From NCBI RefSeq assembly GCF_000721075.1, contig NZ_JOEQ01000008.1, positions 1 to 64,000 of the forward strand: DNA of 64,000 nt, in the 5' to 3' direction. The number at the start of each line of letters is the position of its first letter. Positions within the stretch are counted from its first letter, which is position 1. A program made the position numbers and the translations under genes. Source of the stretch: Streptosporangium amethystogenes. Lineage in GTDB: Bacteria > Actinomycetota > Actinomycetes > Streptosporangiales > Streptosporangiaceae. Positions 25,435-34,576 of the stretch are shown one piece after another. Under the pieces are notes generated by a model. It did no database searches. It was not told the origin of the DNA and saw only the letters and a list, made by a program, of their open reading frames with translations.

Positions 25435-27705
25435 GAAGAGTTCGCCGAGCAACTCGGGGCCGATGGGGATGGGGGCGGGGCGGTAGGCGGGTGGCCGCGT
25501 GCCCATCAGCTCACGCACCAGGAAGTCCCAGCAGCGCTTGCGGACGTAGGCCAGGCAGTCGATGAACGTGTGCTCGGCCCCGGGCACGATGAGCAGCTCG
25601 AAGTCCTTGTCGGCGGCGATGAGCCGGTCGGCCAGCCGCAGCGTGTGGTCCGGGTGGACTTGGTCGTCCATTTCGCCGTGGATGAGCAGCAGCTTGCCGG
25701 TCAACCGGTCCGCGAGGTCCACGTTGGAGGCACGCGCCCAGGCCTCGGGGTTGTCCGCGCCGTCGTAGGTCTCCACGAAGCCCAGGTTGAAGTAGCGGGC
25801 GTCGTGCGAGCCGGAGAGGGCGACCCCGGCCTTGTACACCTCGGGGAAGTCCAGCATCGCCCGCGCTGCGGCGAACCCGCCCCCGGAATGGCCGAAGGCG
25901 CCCACCCGGTCCAGGTCCATCCACGGCCGGGTCTGGGCCAGCTGCCGCAGCGCCGCGACATGGTCCTCCAGGCGGCCCGCATCGGCCAAGTGGCCGTAGG
26001 AGGCGTCATGGAAGGACTTGTTCCGCCCTGGGGTGCCTCGCCCATCCACCGCCACCACCACGAAACCCAGCGCCGCGATGGGTTCCGCGTCGAGGCCCAT
26101 CCCGCCGGGGTCGAAGCACGGGGTGACCCGGTCGACCTGTGGGCCGGGGTATACGTTGTCCACCACCGGGTAGCGCTGGGCGGGGTCGAACCCTCGGGGC
26201 CGGTACAGCACCCCGTAGATGTCCGTCACCCCGTCGGCCGCCTTGACGCGGAAGCGTTCCGGCGGTGTCCAGCCGGTGGCGGTGAGCTTGCTGATGTCGG
26301 CGCGCTCCAGCTCGACCAGCACCCGCCCGGACCAGTCACGGACGCGGGACACCGGCGGGGTGTCGACAGTGGAGGCGGAGTCGATGAAGTACTCCATGGT
26401 GTCCGGCATGGTGACGATGTGGTCCAGGTCGTCGTCGGTGACCTTGGCGAAACCTGAGCCGTCCAGGCCGACCCGGCACACCGTACGCCGGTACGGATCC
26501 TCCTCGACCAGCCCGGCGGCGGTGAAGTACACCACCCGCTCGGCCTCGTCGACGCGCAGGATCTGCCGCACCGCCCACTGCCCGGAGGTGACCTGCCCGA
26601 GCAGCTCGCCGGTGCGCAGGTCGTACCGGTACAGGTGGCCCCAGCCGTCCCGCTGCGAGTACCACAGCACCTCGTCGGCCAGCACCCGCACGATCGGCGG
26701 CTCGTACATCCACTGGTTGGGCTCCACCCGGGTGGCCCCGGTCTCGCTGAGCACGGTGGTGACCTCGCCGGTGGCCGGTTCCAGCCGGTGCAGGGTGAGC
26801 GTGCGCAGGTCGCGGGGCCGGCCGAGGTAGTACACCGCCGAGCCGTCCGGATCCCACCACGCCCACTTGGCCATGATCGGCGACAACTGCGGCATGAGCA
26901 GCGGCTCGGCCTGCGCGCGGACCACTGTGCCCCCGGCGACGTCCAGCACGACCAGCTGGGCCTGTGGCATGTTCTCGTCCCCGGCGTAGGCATACCGCTG
27001 GGTGCGCAGGAGGGGCGCGCCGCCGTCGGCGGGCCTGGCCTCCACGAGGTGGGTCTGCCGGACGCCGCGCTCATCGGTCCGATGCGCCAGCACCTTCGTC
27101 GAGTCGGGCGACCAGGCCACCACGGGAGGCAGGTGCGGCAGGCCGAACTTGCGCAGCAGGGTGCCGTTGCTCGTGCAGTCCGGGCCGGAGCCGTACCGGT
27201 AGTCGGGCTCGCCGTCGGTGGTCAGCGCCCACTCGCGGCCGTCGGACAGCGAACGCGCCCACAGGTCGTGCCCCCGCCGGGACACCGCGACCTTCTTGTC
27301 GGGTGACGGCACCTCCAGCGGATTGCCCGGCGGCGTGAACTCGGCCCGCTCGCAGGCGTAGCTGTCCAGGCGGCAGCGCCAATGCTCGCCGAACGCGTCG
27401 AACTCCACGGCGTTCCCGGCCGGTTCGATGGCCATGAACGGCAAGGCCTCAGGGTCGACCTGCTGCCCGGAGGCGGCGGCCAGCGCGGCGGCGAGCAGGG
27501 CGTGGTCGAAGGCCGGCTCGCGGGTGCCCGCCGCCGGGTCGACCAGCATGAACCGCCTGCCGACGCCATTGCTCACCGCGTACCAGAAACGGGCGCCTCC
27601 GTCGATCCACTGCGGCCTGACCTTGTCGGCGATGACGAGCTCGCCAGGGCGGGCGGGTCGGCGAAGGAGTTGCTCCGCGGCCTGGTAGTCCTGAGTGGTG
27701 CTCAT
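25429..27705 (-). CDS. S9 prolyl oligopeptidase / dipeptidyl-peptidase IV-like enzyme
   Basis: 758 residues. An N-terminal beta-propeller (DPP-IV N domain; WSPDSTKVLAHRTDERGVRQ, WWDPDGSAVYYLGRPRDLRT) leads to a C-terminal alpha/beta-hydrolase. The nucleophile is GAFGHSGGGFAAARAML near residue 605, the acid LLIHGEMDDQVHPDHT near residue 690, and the His PGAEHTFIDCL near residue 720. No signal peptide, so cytoplasmic. It cleaves X-Pro or X-Ala dipeptides or short peptides. ATG 27705 has GGAAGGAC upstream. The TetR at 28121 is divergent 415 bp away and could regulate it. Confidence 0.94.
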   Translation of the reverse strand: MSTTQDYQAAEQLLRRPARPGELVIADKVRPQWIDGGARFWYAVSNGVGRRFMLVDPAAGTREPAFDHALLAAALAAASGQQVDPEALPFMAIEPAGNAVEFDAFGEHWRCRLDSYACERAEFTPPGNPLEVPSPDKKVAVSRRGHDLWARSLSDGREWALTTDGEPDYRYGSGPDCTSNGTLLRKFGLPHLPPVVAWSPDSTKVLAHRTDERGVRQTHLVEARPADGGAPLLRTQRYAYAGDENMPQAQLVVLDVAGGTVVRAQAEPLLMPQLSPIMAKWAWWDPDGSAVYYLGRPRDLRTLTLHRLEPATGEVTTVLSETGATRVEPNQWMYEPPIVRVLADEVLWYSQRDGWGHLYRYDLRTGELLGQVTSGQWAVRQILRVDEAERVVYFTAAGLVEEDPYRRTVCRVGLDGSGFAKVTDDDLDHIVTMPDTMEYFIDSASTVDTPPVSRVRDWSGRVLVELERADISKLTATGWTPPERFRVKAADGVTDIYGVLYRPRGFDPAQRYPVVDNVYPGPQVDRVTPCFDPGGMGLDAEPIAALGFVVVAVDGRGTPGRNKSFHDASYGHLADAGRLEDHVAALRQLAQTRPWMDLDRVGAFGHSGGGFAAARAMLDFPEVYKAGVALSGSHDARYFNLGFVETYDGADNPEAWARASNVDLADRLTGKLLLIHGEMDDQVHPDHTLRLADRLIAADKDFELLIVPGAEHTFIDCLAYVRKRCWDFLVRELMGTRPPAYRPAPIPIGPELLGELFA

Positions 27706-28120
27706 TCTTTTTGTCCTTCCTCAGTGTTGGTTTTGGGCATGGTGATGCCACGGTGGTGCCATAACGGCAGGGCTGATGAGGGGTTGGGAGGGCTCAGGCG
27801 AGGGCGCCGGCCGTCTGGCGAGCCGGGTGAGGCGAGGTGGGCACGGTCGGTGCCGCGTCGGGGTCAGGCGCGGCGGATCTCGACTCGGGTGTCGTGGGTT
27901 GAGGGTGGGTGTGCCAGGCGCGGGCACCTATCGGGCGCGGGCTCCGGTATCAGTCGTCGATCGCCTGCTCTCAAGGGCCGCCTTGTCGAATCTCAGTGAG
28001 CGGATGTTCCGCCACGAACATCGGAACGGCACGGTCCGTGCCGAATGGGGGCGCGATCAGTCTGGATGCGTCCCGTCGCATTTGTCAACACGGCACGTGC
28101 CGTACCAATAAGATGGCGGC
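27706..28120. promoter_or_regulatory. Divergent intergenic region with two TetR-type palindromes
   Basis: Contains CGGCACGG-T-CCGTGCCG at 28027-28043 and ACGGCAC-GTGCCGT at 28090-28103, 18 bp before the TetR start. Both share the half-site ACGGCAC. An additional GATGTTC-N6-GAACATC dyad lies at 28003-28022. No coding segment recognised. Confidence 0.65.
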
Positions 28121-28702
28121 ATGACCATCGGCCCCCCCGAGCGCGCCGTCGCCCGCACCAAAGTGATCATGCAGGCCACGCTTGCCCTGGCCCAGGAGAG
28201 CGGCTATGCCAAGCTGAGCATTGAAGCGGTCGCCGCGCGCGCCGGCGTCGGCAAGCACACGATCTACCGCCGCTGGCCCTCGAAAGGCCTGCTGTTCCTT
28301 GACTCGCTGCTGTCGCTGAACGAGCCCGCCCTCAACTTTCCCGACACCGGCGATGTCCTGGCCGATCTACGCCAGCAGGCTTACGCGGCGGTAGACCTGC
28401 TGGCCAATCCACCGTGGGGCCCGCTCTACCAGGCCCTGGTGGGCGAGGCGCAGCATGATCCCGCGGTCGCCGCCGGCCTCGGCGAACGCTTCATCCGCCC
28501 GCAGACGGATAGGACCATCGTCCGGCTCAAGGCAGCCCAAGACCAGGGGCAGGTCTCGCCCGGCCTCGATCTCGACCTGGTCATGGCAATCCTGTCCGGA
28601 CCTCTGTACTTCAGACTTCTGATCACCCAGGAGCCCATGACCCATGACTACGTCGATCGCGTCTTCGAAGCCATCTTTACCGGCCTGAGCCCGAGGCATT
28701 GA
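28121..28702 (+). CDS. TetR/AcrR family transcriptional regulator
   Basis: 193 residues. The HTH is KLSIEAVAARAGVGKHTIYR followed by RWPSKGLLFLDSLL at residues 30-60. The C-terminal domain (TetR_C-like, PPWGPLYQALVGEAQHDPAV) is of the AcrR group with the conserved FRLLITQEPM end. The two palindromes upstream suggest autoregulation. The nearest candidate target is the divergent S9 peptidase. Confidence 0.93.
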   Translation: MTIGPPERAVARTKVIMQATLALAQESGYAKLSIEAVAARAGVGKHTIYRRWPSKGLLFLDSLLSLNEPALNFPDTGDVLADLRQQAYAAVDLLANPPWGPLYQALVGEAQHDPAVAAGLGERFIRPQTDRTIVRLKAAQDQGQVSPGLDLDLVMAILSGPLYFRLLITQEPMTHDYVDRVFEAIFTGLSPRH

Positions 28703-28713
28703 GCCGGCCATAC

Positions 28714-29040
28714 GCCCGGTATCGCAGTAGCCGTCGGTGACCAGCCGCAGGGTTCGTGCCTTATGGCCGGTGCGCAGGTCACAGAAGTCCAGCGACGTCC
28801 CGCGCAGGGTGATCAAATACCGCCCGTCAGGGATGATCTCGGCTGAAACAGGGTGTGGCGGGCCTCGTGACTGCCGGGTTCCAGGCTCGCCGCGACGACC
28901 GTGAGCCGTTTGGCGGTGAGCGGATCGGTACGGCGCATCGCGGTGGCCAGTCCCGCCACACGGGTGCCGACAGCCTGCTCCAGCTGTCCCGGCGTGTTCG
29001 CCGGGGACGACCAGGCGCAGGAATGTCCGGAGAAAATCAT
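28714..29040 (-). pseudogene. WD40-repeat protein remnant (two frames)
   Basis: One frame gives GLATAMRRTDPLTAKRLTVV then AASLEPGSHEARHTL, matching the linker before WD40 repeats in AfsR-like or kinase-associated WD40 proteins. After a frameshift the other gives IPDGRYLITLRGTSLDFCDL then RTGHKARTLRL, a single WD40 blade. The rest is missing. Confidence 0.65.
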
Positions 29041-29157
29041 TGAGCCTGCTGGCAAGGAACGGGGCACCGGCCGGTGGCTCGCGCCAGGGAACCGAGTGGG
29101 CCGCAGCGGCACGATGCGGCAGGGGCGACGTTACGCGACGGCCTTTAGAGTCGGGGC

Positions 29158-30471
29158 GTGGAGGATCTCAATCGGCTCCTGGCCGGCCGGTACCGGTTGA
29201 CCGGGCTGCTGGGGCAGGGCGGTATGGGGATCGTCTGGCGTGCCCACGACGAGCGGTTGGGCCGGGAGGTGGCCGTCAAAGAGCTCCGGCTGCCCGAGCA
29301 CCTGGACGCCGCCCAGCGGCAGATCCAGATCGCGCGCCTGGACCGGGAGGCACGCGCCGCCGCCCGGCTGAAGCATCCCGGCATCATCACCGTCCACGAT
29401 CGGATCACCGGCGAGGACGGGCGTCCCTGGATCGTCATGGAGCTGGTGCGTGGCCGGTCGCTGGCCGACCTGCTGCGGGCCGAGGGGCCGCTGCCGCCCG
29501 CCCGGGTCGTCCACATCGGATCGCAGATGGTGTCCGCGCTGCGTGCGGCACATCAGGCGGGCATCACCCACCGGGATATCAAACCCGCCAACGTACTGTT
29601 GGAAGGCGATCGCGTCGTCCTGACCGACTTCGGGATCGCGGTCGTCGACGGTGAGGCGGCCTTGACCCGTTCGGGCGTGCTGATGGGGACACCCGCCTTC
29701 ATGGCTCCCGAACAGGTGCGGGGCCTTGCGGCCACCGCCGCTTCCGATCTGTGGTCGTTGGGCGCGACCCTGTACACCGCCGTGGAAGGCCGCCCCCCGT
29801 TCGGCGGCGCGAGTCCCGGGGAGGTCTTCGTCGCCATCATGACGGAGAACCCCGCCCCGGCCGTGCACGCCGGTCCTCTCGAATCGTTGCTCGACAGCCT
29901 GCTTCGCAAGGATCCGGCCGAGCGACCAACCGCCGATCAACTCCACACGCTGCTGGCCCGGCTCGCGCCGGAAGGTCAGGAACCGGCTTTCCCCGTCCGT
30001 GCCCAACCGCCGATCCCTGGAAAGGGTCCCGCGCCGCGCAGGCGAGCCGCCCTCATCGCGCCGACCGTCGCGGCCCTGTCCGTTCTTGCGGTGGCCGCGC
30101 TGGTGATCGGATATGTGACGCTCGGGGAAGCCGACGCCATCTACGAGGCCAACGTGCGCGCCGCTCGGGACCTGGGAGCGCCCGCCGGTTTCATCCAGAT
30201 CTCCGAAACCGACGCCGGAGACGGAAGGGTGCGAAAAACGTTCACCGCATGCTCCACCTCGTGCCCTGTCGGCCCGGCGGCTGAGAGCGCACGTCAATGG
30301 CTGAGGTCGAAGCCCAGCGTGCGGCAGGTCGGCACTGTCGGCCTCGATGACTGCGTCGACGCGAGCGGCTGCGTCATCCCGGTCCTCACATACCGCCGGC
30401 CCGAGCTCTCCGACGCACGGATGTTCTTCACCGCGGATGGTCGGCTTCTCTTTGAGATCAAGGTCGGCTGA
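29158..30471 (+). CDS. Membrane serine/threonine protein kinase (PknB-like)
   Basis: 437 residues. The N-terminal kinase domain has the P-loop YRLTGLLGQGGMGIVWRAHD, VAVKELRL with the ATP-binding Lys, the catalytic loop GITHRDIKPANVLL, DFGIAVVDG and GTPAFMAPEQ. One membrane helix (LIAPTVAALSVLAVAALVIG) lies near residue 305, then a 110-residue outer domain with paired cysteines (CSTSCPVG, DDCVDASGCV). No PASTA repeats, so the sensed signal is unclear. GTG 29158 has no ribosome site but TTTAGAGT about 7 bp upstream, so it may be leaderless. It is next to a WD40 remnant, a common partner of such kinases. Confidence 0.94.
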   Translation: MEDLNRLLAGRYRLTGLLGQGGMGIVWRAHDERLGREVAVKELRLPEHLDAAQRQIQIARLDREARAAARLKHPGIITVHDRITGEDGRPWIVMELVRGRSLADLLRAEGPLPPARVVHIGSQMVSALRAAHQAGITHRDIKPANVLLEGDRVVLTDFGIAVVDGEAALTRSGVLMGTPAFMAPEQVRGLAATAASDLWSLGATLYTAVEGRPPFGGASPGEVFVAIMTENPAPAVHAGPLESLLDSLLRKDPAERPTADQLHTLLARLAPEGQEPAFPVRAQPPIPGKGPAPRRRAALIAPTVAALSVLAVAALVIGYVTLGEADAIYEANVRAARDLGAPAGFIQISETDAGDGRVRKTFTACSTSCPVGPAAESARQWLRSKPSVRQVGTVGLDDCVDASGCVIPVLTYRRPELSDARMFFTADGRLLFEIKVG

Positions 30472-30494
30472 CAGCCAGGACAGACCCGGTGTGT

Positions 30495-31400
30495 TCAGCG
30501 GCCGAGGAAGGCGCCGGTGGAGGCGCGGATCGCGGATACGAACGCGGCTATGGCCGGGTGGGTGGCGGCGCCTTGCCGGTAGGCGATGTGGGTCCGTCTG
30601 CGGATGGACAGCGGGATGAGGCGGACCCCGGCGGGGGGCTGCGCGGCGGCCAGCTGCGGTACCAGCGAGACGCCTTGCCCGGCCGCGACCAGTGCGAGCA
30701 CGGCGGCGAAGTCGTCGGCGTGGTGACGCGCCCGGGGCGTGAAGCCCGCGCTGCGGCAGACGTGCAGCGTAACGGTGTGGCAGAGGGTGCCGGGGCTGGC
30801 CATGATCCAGGCGGCGTCTCGCACCTCTCGGAGCGGTCCGGCCTCCTCGGCCGCGGGTGCGGTGCCGGGCACGGCGAGGAACACCGTTTCGTCCAGCAGC
30901 GGAACCGTGTCCAAAACAGGATCCGGCTCGATCGGCACGACGTCGTAGTCGTGCAGCAGCCCGACGTCGAGTCGCCGCTCGCGCAGGGCGTCCGGCACGG
31001 TGACCGGGTCCAGTTCGGTCACCGTCAGTTCGAGCTCGGGGTGCCGGTGACCCAGTGCGACCAGCGCCGCCGGGAGGAACGTGCGGACCGCGGTCGGGAA
31101 GGCGCCGATGCGCAGTGGGCCGGACAGGCCGGTGGCCAGCGCGGCCAGCGCGGCCGTCGTCTGTTCCAGCGCGGTGAGGACCACCTCGGCGTGCTGTACG
31201 AGAATCCGACCGGCCGTGGTGAAGGTGACGCGCCGGCCGGTGCGTTCCAGCAGTGCTACGCCCGCTTCTCGTTCCAGTGCGGACAGCTGCTGGGAGACCG
31301 CCGAGGGGGTGTAGGTGTGCGCCTGCGCGACGGCGGCGATCGTGCCGAGGCGGGAAAGGTCGCACAGCAGGCGCAGGCGGCGCACATCGAGCATCAGCAC
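30495..31400 (-). CDS. LysR family transcriptional regulator
   Basis: 301 residues. The N-terminal HTH is DLSRLGTIAAVAQAHTYTPS then AVSQQLSALEREAGVALLER. A periplasmic-binding-like effector domain follows (GPLRIGAFPTAVRTFLPAAL). ATG 31400 and ATG 31394 are both possible; MLDVRRL from 31394 is the usual LysR start. It is divergent from the DapA-like gene with a T-N11-A dyad between, so it probably controls that gene. Confidence 0.93.
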   Translation of the reverse strand: MLMLDVRRLRLLCDLSRLGTIAAVAQAHTYTPSAVSQQLSALEREAGVALLERTGRRVTFTTAGRILVQHAEVVLTALEQTTAALAALATGLSGPLRIGAFPTAVRTFLPAALVALGHRHPELELTVTELDPVTVPDALRERRLDVGLLHDYDVVPIEPDPVLDTVPLLDETVFLAVPGTAPAAEEAGPLREVRDAAWIMASPGTLCHTVTLHVCRSAGFTPRARHHADDFAAVLALVAAGQGVSLVPQLAAAQPPAGVRLIPLSIRRRTHIAYRQGAATHPAIAAFVSAIRASTGAFLGR

Positions 31401-31413
31401 AGCTTACGGTTCT

Positions 31414-31429
31414 GTTCAGGGATGTGAAC
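31414..31429. promoter_or_regulatory. LysR-type binding box
   Basis: GTTCA-GGGATG-TGAAC, which contains the T-N11-A pattern of LysR boxes, in the 65-bp gap between the LysR gene and the DapA-like gene. Confidence 0.65.
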
Positions 31430-31465
31430 TGGACCTTACCGATTGACCTGCCGGATGCTGAGACC

Positions 31466-32356
31466 ATGACGCTTACCGGTGTGTACGTACCGCTGATCAC
31501 CCCGTTCGACGCCACCGGTGCCGTGGCCCTCACCGCGCTGGAAGCCCTGGCGCACGAGGTGCTGGACGCCGGCGCGTCGGGCGTCGTGGCACTGGGCACC
31601 ACCGCCGAACCGGCATCGTTGACCGTCACGGAGCAGCGTGGCGTCGTCGATGTGATCTCCCGGGTGTGCCGTGAGCGCTCGGCCCGGCTTATGGTCGGCG
31701 CCGGCACGGTGGAGGCGGTGAGGGCACTGTGTGGGCGCTCAGAGGTGGTCGCCGCGCTCAGTGTGGTGCCGCCGTTCCTGCGGCCCGGCGAAGCGGGGAT
31801 CATCGCGCACTTCGCGGCTCTGGCCGCGGCCAGCCCCGTCCCGCTCGTCGTCTATCACGTCCCGTACCGGACCGGGCAGCACCTGTCCGCCGACGCCGTC
31901 CGGCGGTTGGCCGATCTTGCCGGTGTGGCCGGCATCAAGTACGCCGTCGGCGGAATCGACGCCGACACCATCGAGCTGCTGGCAGACCCGCCGGCCGACT
32001 TCGCGGTGCTGGGCGGCGACGACGCCTTCATCTCGCCGCTGCTGGCCCTTGGTGCACACGGCGGCATTCTGGCCTCGGCGCACTTCGCCACGGCACGATT
32101 CGTCGAGCTGGTCGACGCATGGCACGCCGGCGCCACCTTTCGGGCCAGAACGCTCGGTCACCGCCTCGCCGCCATGTCGAGCGCGATGTTCGCCGAGCCC
32201 AACCCCACGGTCATCAAGGCGGTCCTGCACGCACAGGGGCGCATCCCGACCGCCGCGGTACGGCTGCCGCTCCTGCCGGCCGCTTCTGGCAGCGTGCGGG
32301 CGGCGTTACGGCACGTTGACGCCGAGCGTGGGACGCTCGCCGAGGCACCGGGCTGA
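31466..32356 (+). CDS. DapA/NanA-superfamily aldolase-lyase
   Basis: 296 residues of the dihydrodipicolinate synthase/N-acetylneuraminate lyase TIM barrel. The N-terminus LTGVYVPLITPFDATGAV is followed by the substrate loop SGVVALGTTAEPASLT (GTTGE-type, here GTTAE). The Tyr lies in VVYHVPYRTGQHL and the Schiff-base Lys in AGIKYAVGGIDADTIELL. Cytosolic class I aldolase; true DapA function is doubtful because a single regulated gene next to LysR is more typical of catabolic lyases. The start at 31466 is 65 bp from the divergent regulator. Confidence 0.9.
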   Translation: MTLTGVYVPLITPFDATGAVALTALEALAHEVLDAGASGVVALGTTAEPASLTVTEQRGVVDVISRVCRERSARLMVGAGTVEAVRALCGRSEVVAALSVVPPFLRPGEAGIIAHFAALAAASPVPLVVYHVPYRTGQHLSADAVRRLADLAGVAGIKYAVGGIDADTIELLADPPADFAVLGGDDAFISPLLALGAHGGILASAHFATARFVELVDAWHAGATFRARTLGHRLAAMSSAMFAEPNPTVIKAVLHAQGRIPTAAVRLPLLPAASGSVRAALRHVDAERGTLAEAPG

Positions 32357-32379
32357 CAACCGCGTGGATCCGCGCCGGG

Positions 32380-32652
32380 CACGTGGTGCGTGAGCCGGGA
32401 GGTCCGCCCGTCCGGGTCGACCTGCAGCATCAGGCTGTCAGGTGGTTCCAGCCGGCCCCAGGCCAGTGTCCGCTCTCCGTGCGTCCAGATCGCCGTCGGA
32501 CACTTCTCGTCCCGGTCAAGGTACAGGCACCAGTTCCAGGTGAGGTCACCGATGTGCCGGAATCCGGTCGCCGGGAAACTTCGGGCGGCCAGGCTCTGCA
32601 TGGCGTGTAGCGCCGTGGGGTCGGTGTACTCACGGCGTCGCATGGCCGCCAT
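32380..32652 (-). pseudogene. GNAT acetyltransferase N-terminal fragment
   Basis: From about 32652 the minus strand reads ALHAMQSLAARSFPATGFRH then IGDLTWNWCLYLDRDEKC. This resembles the N-terminus of an actinobacterial GNAT protein up to WGRLEPPDSLMLQVDP. The acetyl-CoA loop is missing; the frame runs into the antisense of the DapA-like gene. Confidence 0.6.
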
Positions 32653-32814
32653 GCTGCCCGCTCGGCCCCCGAGCGGGCAACGCGATTATCCGGCGCTCGG
32701 CGGCCTTCGCGCCGCCAGACGGGGTCGAGGTAGACGCGCTCGGCCCCGGCCGGCGGCAAGAGGTGTCGACGGGAGCCGGCCGGGCAGGGTGGTGGCCAGG
32801 TCAGGGGGACCGGC

Positions 32815-33636
32815 TCACACCTCTTGGATCGGACTTCCTCCACCGGCCTGCCTGACATCCAGCCGGTAGCGGTGCAGTGCCTCGACCTGCTCGTAGGACG
32901 GGACGCCGACGGTGAGCGGTTCACCAGCGGCCACGCCCAGCGCCGTGGTGACGGCGGCGTGCAGTGCCGCCCGGAACAGCAGTGACCCATAGCTGATCCG
33001 GGCCACGCCCAGATCGGCCAGCCGTCGCACCGGCACGCCGGGCCGGACGAGCACGTTCAACGGCACCCCGGTCCCGGCCACCAGCGCCTCGATGTCGTGC
33101 TCGGTGCTCGCACCCGGCACGAACACCCCGTCGGCGCCCGCCTCGGCGTAGGCGCGGGCCCTGGCCAGTGCCACTGCCCGCGCATCCGGCAGGCCCAGCC
33201 AGAACGCGTCGGTCCGCGCGTTGAGGAACACCCGGGGAACCCGTCGCTTGACGGCGGCGATCAGTTTCGCCTGCGCCGGGGCATCCGCCAGGCCGGTGCC
33301 GCGCCCGTCTTCGAGGTTGATCCCCGCCACTCCCAGTCCGGCCAGTCGCGCCACCAGGTCGGCCACCTGGCCGGGCGTCTTGCCGAATCCTGCTTCGATG
33401 TCCACGGTCACCGGGATCCCCAGCCCCGTGATCGTCCGTGCCAGCGACAGCGTCTCCTGACGTGTCGCCCGCCCGGCGTCCGGTTTGCCCGCGGCGGCGG
33501 CCACCCCCAGGCTTGTCGTCCCGATCGCGGCGAACCCCGCCCGTGCCAGCGCCGCCGCGGAGGCGTGGTCCCATGCACAGGGCAGCAGCAACGGCTCATC
33601 CGCGTGGTGCAGCGCCCTGAACCGCTCGAACGTCAT
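32815..33636 (-). CDS. Isocitrate lyase/PEP mutase family enzyme
   Basis: 273 residues. The PEP-mutase TIM-barrel motifs are FAAIGTTSLGVAAAAGKPDA near residue 35, DIEAGFGKTPGQVADLVARL near residue 80, GVAGINLEDGRG with the Mg-binding Glu/Asp near residue 105, and FLNARTDAFWLG near residue 140. The isocitrate-lyase KKCGH signature is absent, so it is a PEP-mutase/oxaloacetate-hydrolase-like C-C lyase. ATG 33636 overlaps the stop of the P450-like gene by 4 nt (ATGA), implying coupled translation. Substrate unknown. Confidence 0.92.
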   Translation of the reverse strand: MTFERFRALHHADEPLLLPCAWDHASAAALARAGFAAIGTTSLGVAAAAGKPDAGRATRQETLSLARTITGLGIPVTVDIEAGFGKTPGQVADLVARLAGLGVAGINLEDGRGTGLADAPAQAKLIAAVKRRVPRVFLNARTDAFWLGLPDARAVALARARAYAEAGADGVFVPGASTEHDIEALVAGTGVPLNVLVRPGVPVRRLADLGVARISYGSLLFRAALHAAVTTALGVAAGEPLTVGVPSYEQVEALHRYRLDVRQAGGGSPIQEV

Positions 33637-34424
33637 CGGGCCACCGCCTCGACCGTTCCGGCCGCCAGCGCCAGTGCCACCCGCCTGCCGGGGCAGGCCC
33701 GTGGCCCCGCGCCGAACGTCAGGTGCGACAGAGCCCGCGGATCCCGGTTGGCCGCCGCGATGTCGAGCACCACGGCCCTGCCGTCGCCGGGTGCCCTGCG
33801 CCGCAGCGTCCGGACCGGAGGATCGTCGCGCAACGTCTCGTCGAGCAGTTCCTCCACCGTCTGCTCCACCGACTGGGACGCCGCCGCCCTGGCCAGCGCG
33901 CCGCGGACCAGCCCGGCCGTGGGGCCGCATGCCTGGGCGAGCAGTCCCGCCAGCACGGCCAGCCGCTCAGGAGCCGGATCGCCCAGGAGCCGCGCCAGCC
34001 GCATCACCCCCTCATCGGCGGCCTTGGGGTCCGCCTCTTCGCGTCCCGGAAGGTAGGCCGGGGCGAGCGCCGTGACGGCCTGCACGGCCAGTGGCCCGTC
34101 CTGGGCCGGCACTCCCAGCGCGACGGCCAGCACCAGCACCGGAACCAGCTCCGGGGGGCAGGGCAGCGGGCCGGCGTCCTGTGAGGCGAGCCGGAACGCC
34201 TCGGCGCGTAGCGCGTCGGGGTCCAGCCCGGCCAGCACCGCCTCACCGGCGGCCCGGCGCCCGGCGTGCGTGGATCCCTCGGCGAAGCGGCCGACCGCGC
34301 CGCGCAACCATGCCACGCTCAGCGCGAACGGCGGCCGCGGTACGGGGTCGACGGTGAATCGGGGATCGGCCAGCACGGCCTGTACCTCGGCGTGGCCGCT
34401 CACCACCAGCGAGTCAGATGTCAT
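33633..34424 (-). CDS. Compact cytochrome P450-like protein
   Basis: Only 263 residues against about 400 for bacterial P450s, yet the two heme-region motifs are intact. ExxR is in LLDETLRDDPPVRTLRRRAP near residue 195. The Cys ligand loop is LTFGAGPRACPGRRVALALA near residue 243 (FGxGxxxCxG). The N-terminal A-helix/beta region is shortened, and the I-helix (QACGPTAGLV) lacks the usual acid-Thr pair. The gene is complete from ATG 34424 and translationally coupled to the PEP-mutase-like gene, so it does not look like a random truncation. Oxygen activation is doubtful; peroxygenase or heme-binding function is possible. Confidence 0.85.
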   Translation of the reverse strand: MTSDSLVVSGHAEVQAVLADPRFTVDPVPRPPFALSVAWLRGAVGRFAEGSTHAGRRAAGEAVLAGLDPDALRAEAFRLASQDAGPLPCPPELVPVLVLAVALGVPAQDGPLAVQAVTALAPAYLPGREEADPKAADEGVMRLARLLGDPAPERLAVLAGLLAQACGPTAGLVRGALARAAASQSVEQTVEELLDETLRDDPPVRTLRRRAPGDGRAVVLDIAAANRDPRALSHLTFGAGPRACPGRRVALALAAGTVEAVAR

Positions 34425-34444
34425 GACCGGCAGGCTAGGGGCCG

Positions 34445-34470
34445 GACGCTTCGGCGTCCGCCGAAGTGTC
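34445..34470. promoter_or_regulatory. Dyad upstream of the P450-like operon
   Basis: GACGCTTCGGC-GTCC-GCCGAAGTGTC, 10 of 11 arm positions paired, 20 bp before the P450-like start and 107 bp before the divergent LysR. A candidate regulator site. Confidence 0.6.
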
Positions 34471-34576
34471 GGGGTCCGACCGGCAGACGGTTCCGGGGCT
34501 TCGGCTCCTCACGGGGCGGCCATCGATAGATCAGAAGCCTCAAAGATGGATATTTTAGCAGCTAGAATTTCCAGCT

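Noticed and set aside
29131..31803. 890-codon minus-strand frame opposite the kinase and overlapping LysR
   Set aside because: Antisense of a clear kinase; no recognisable domain.
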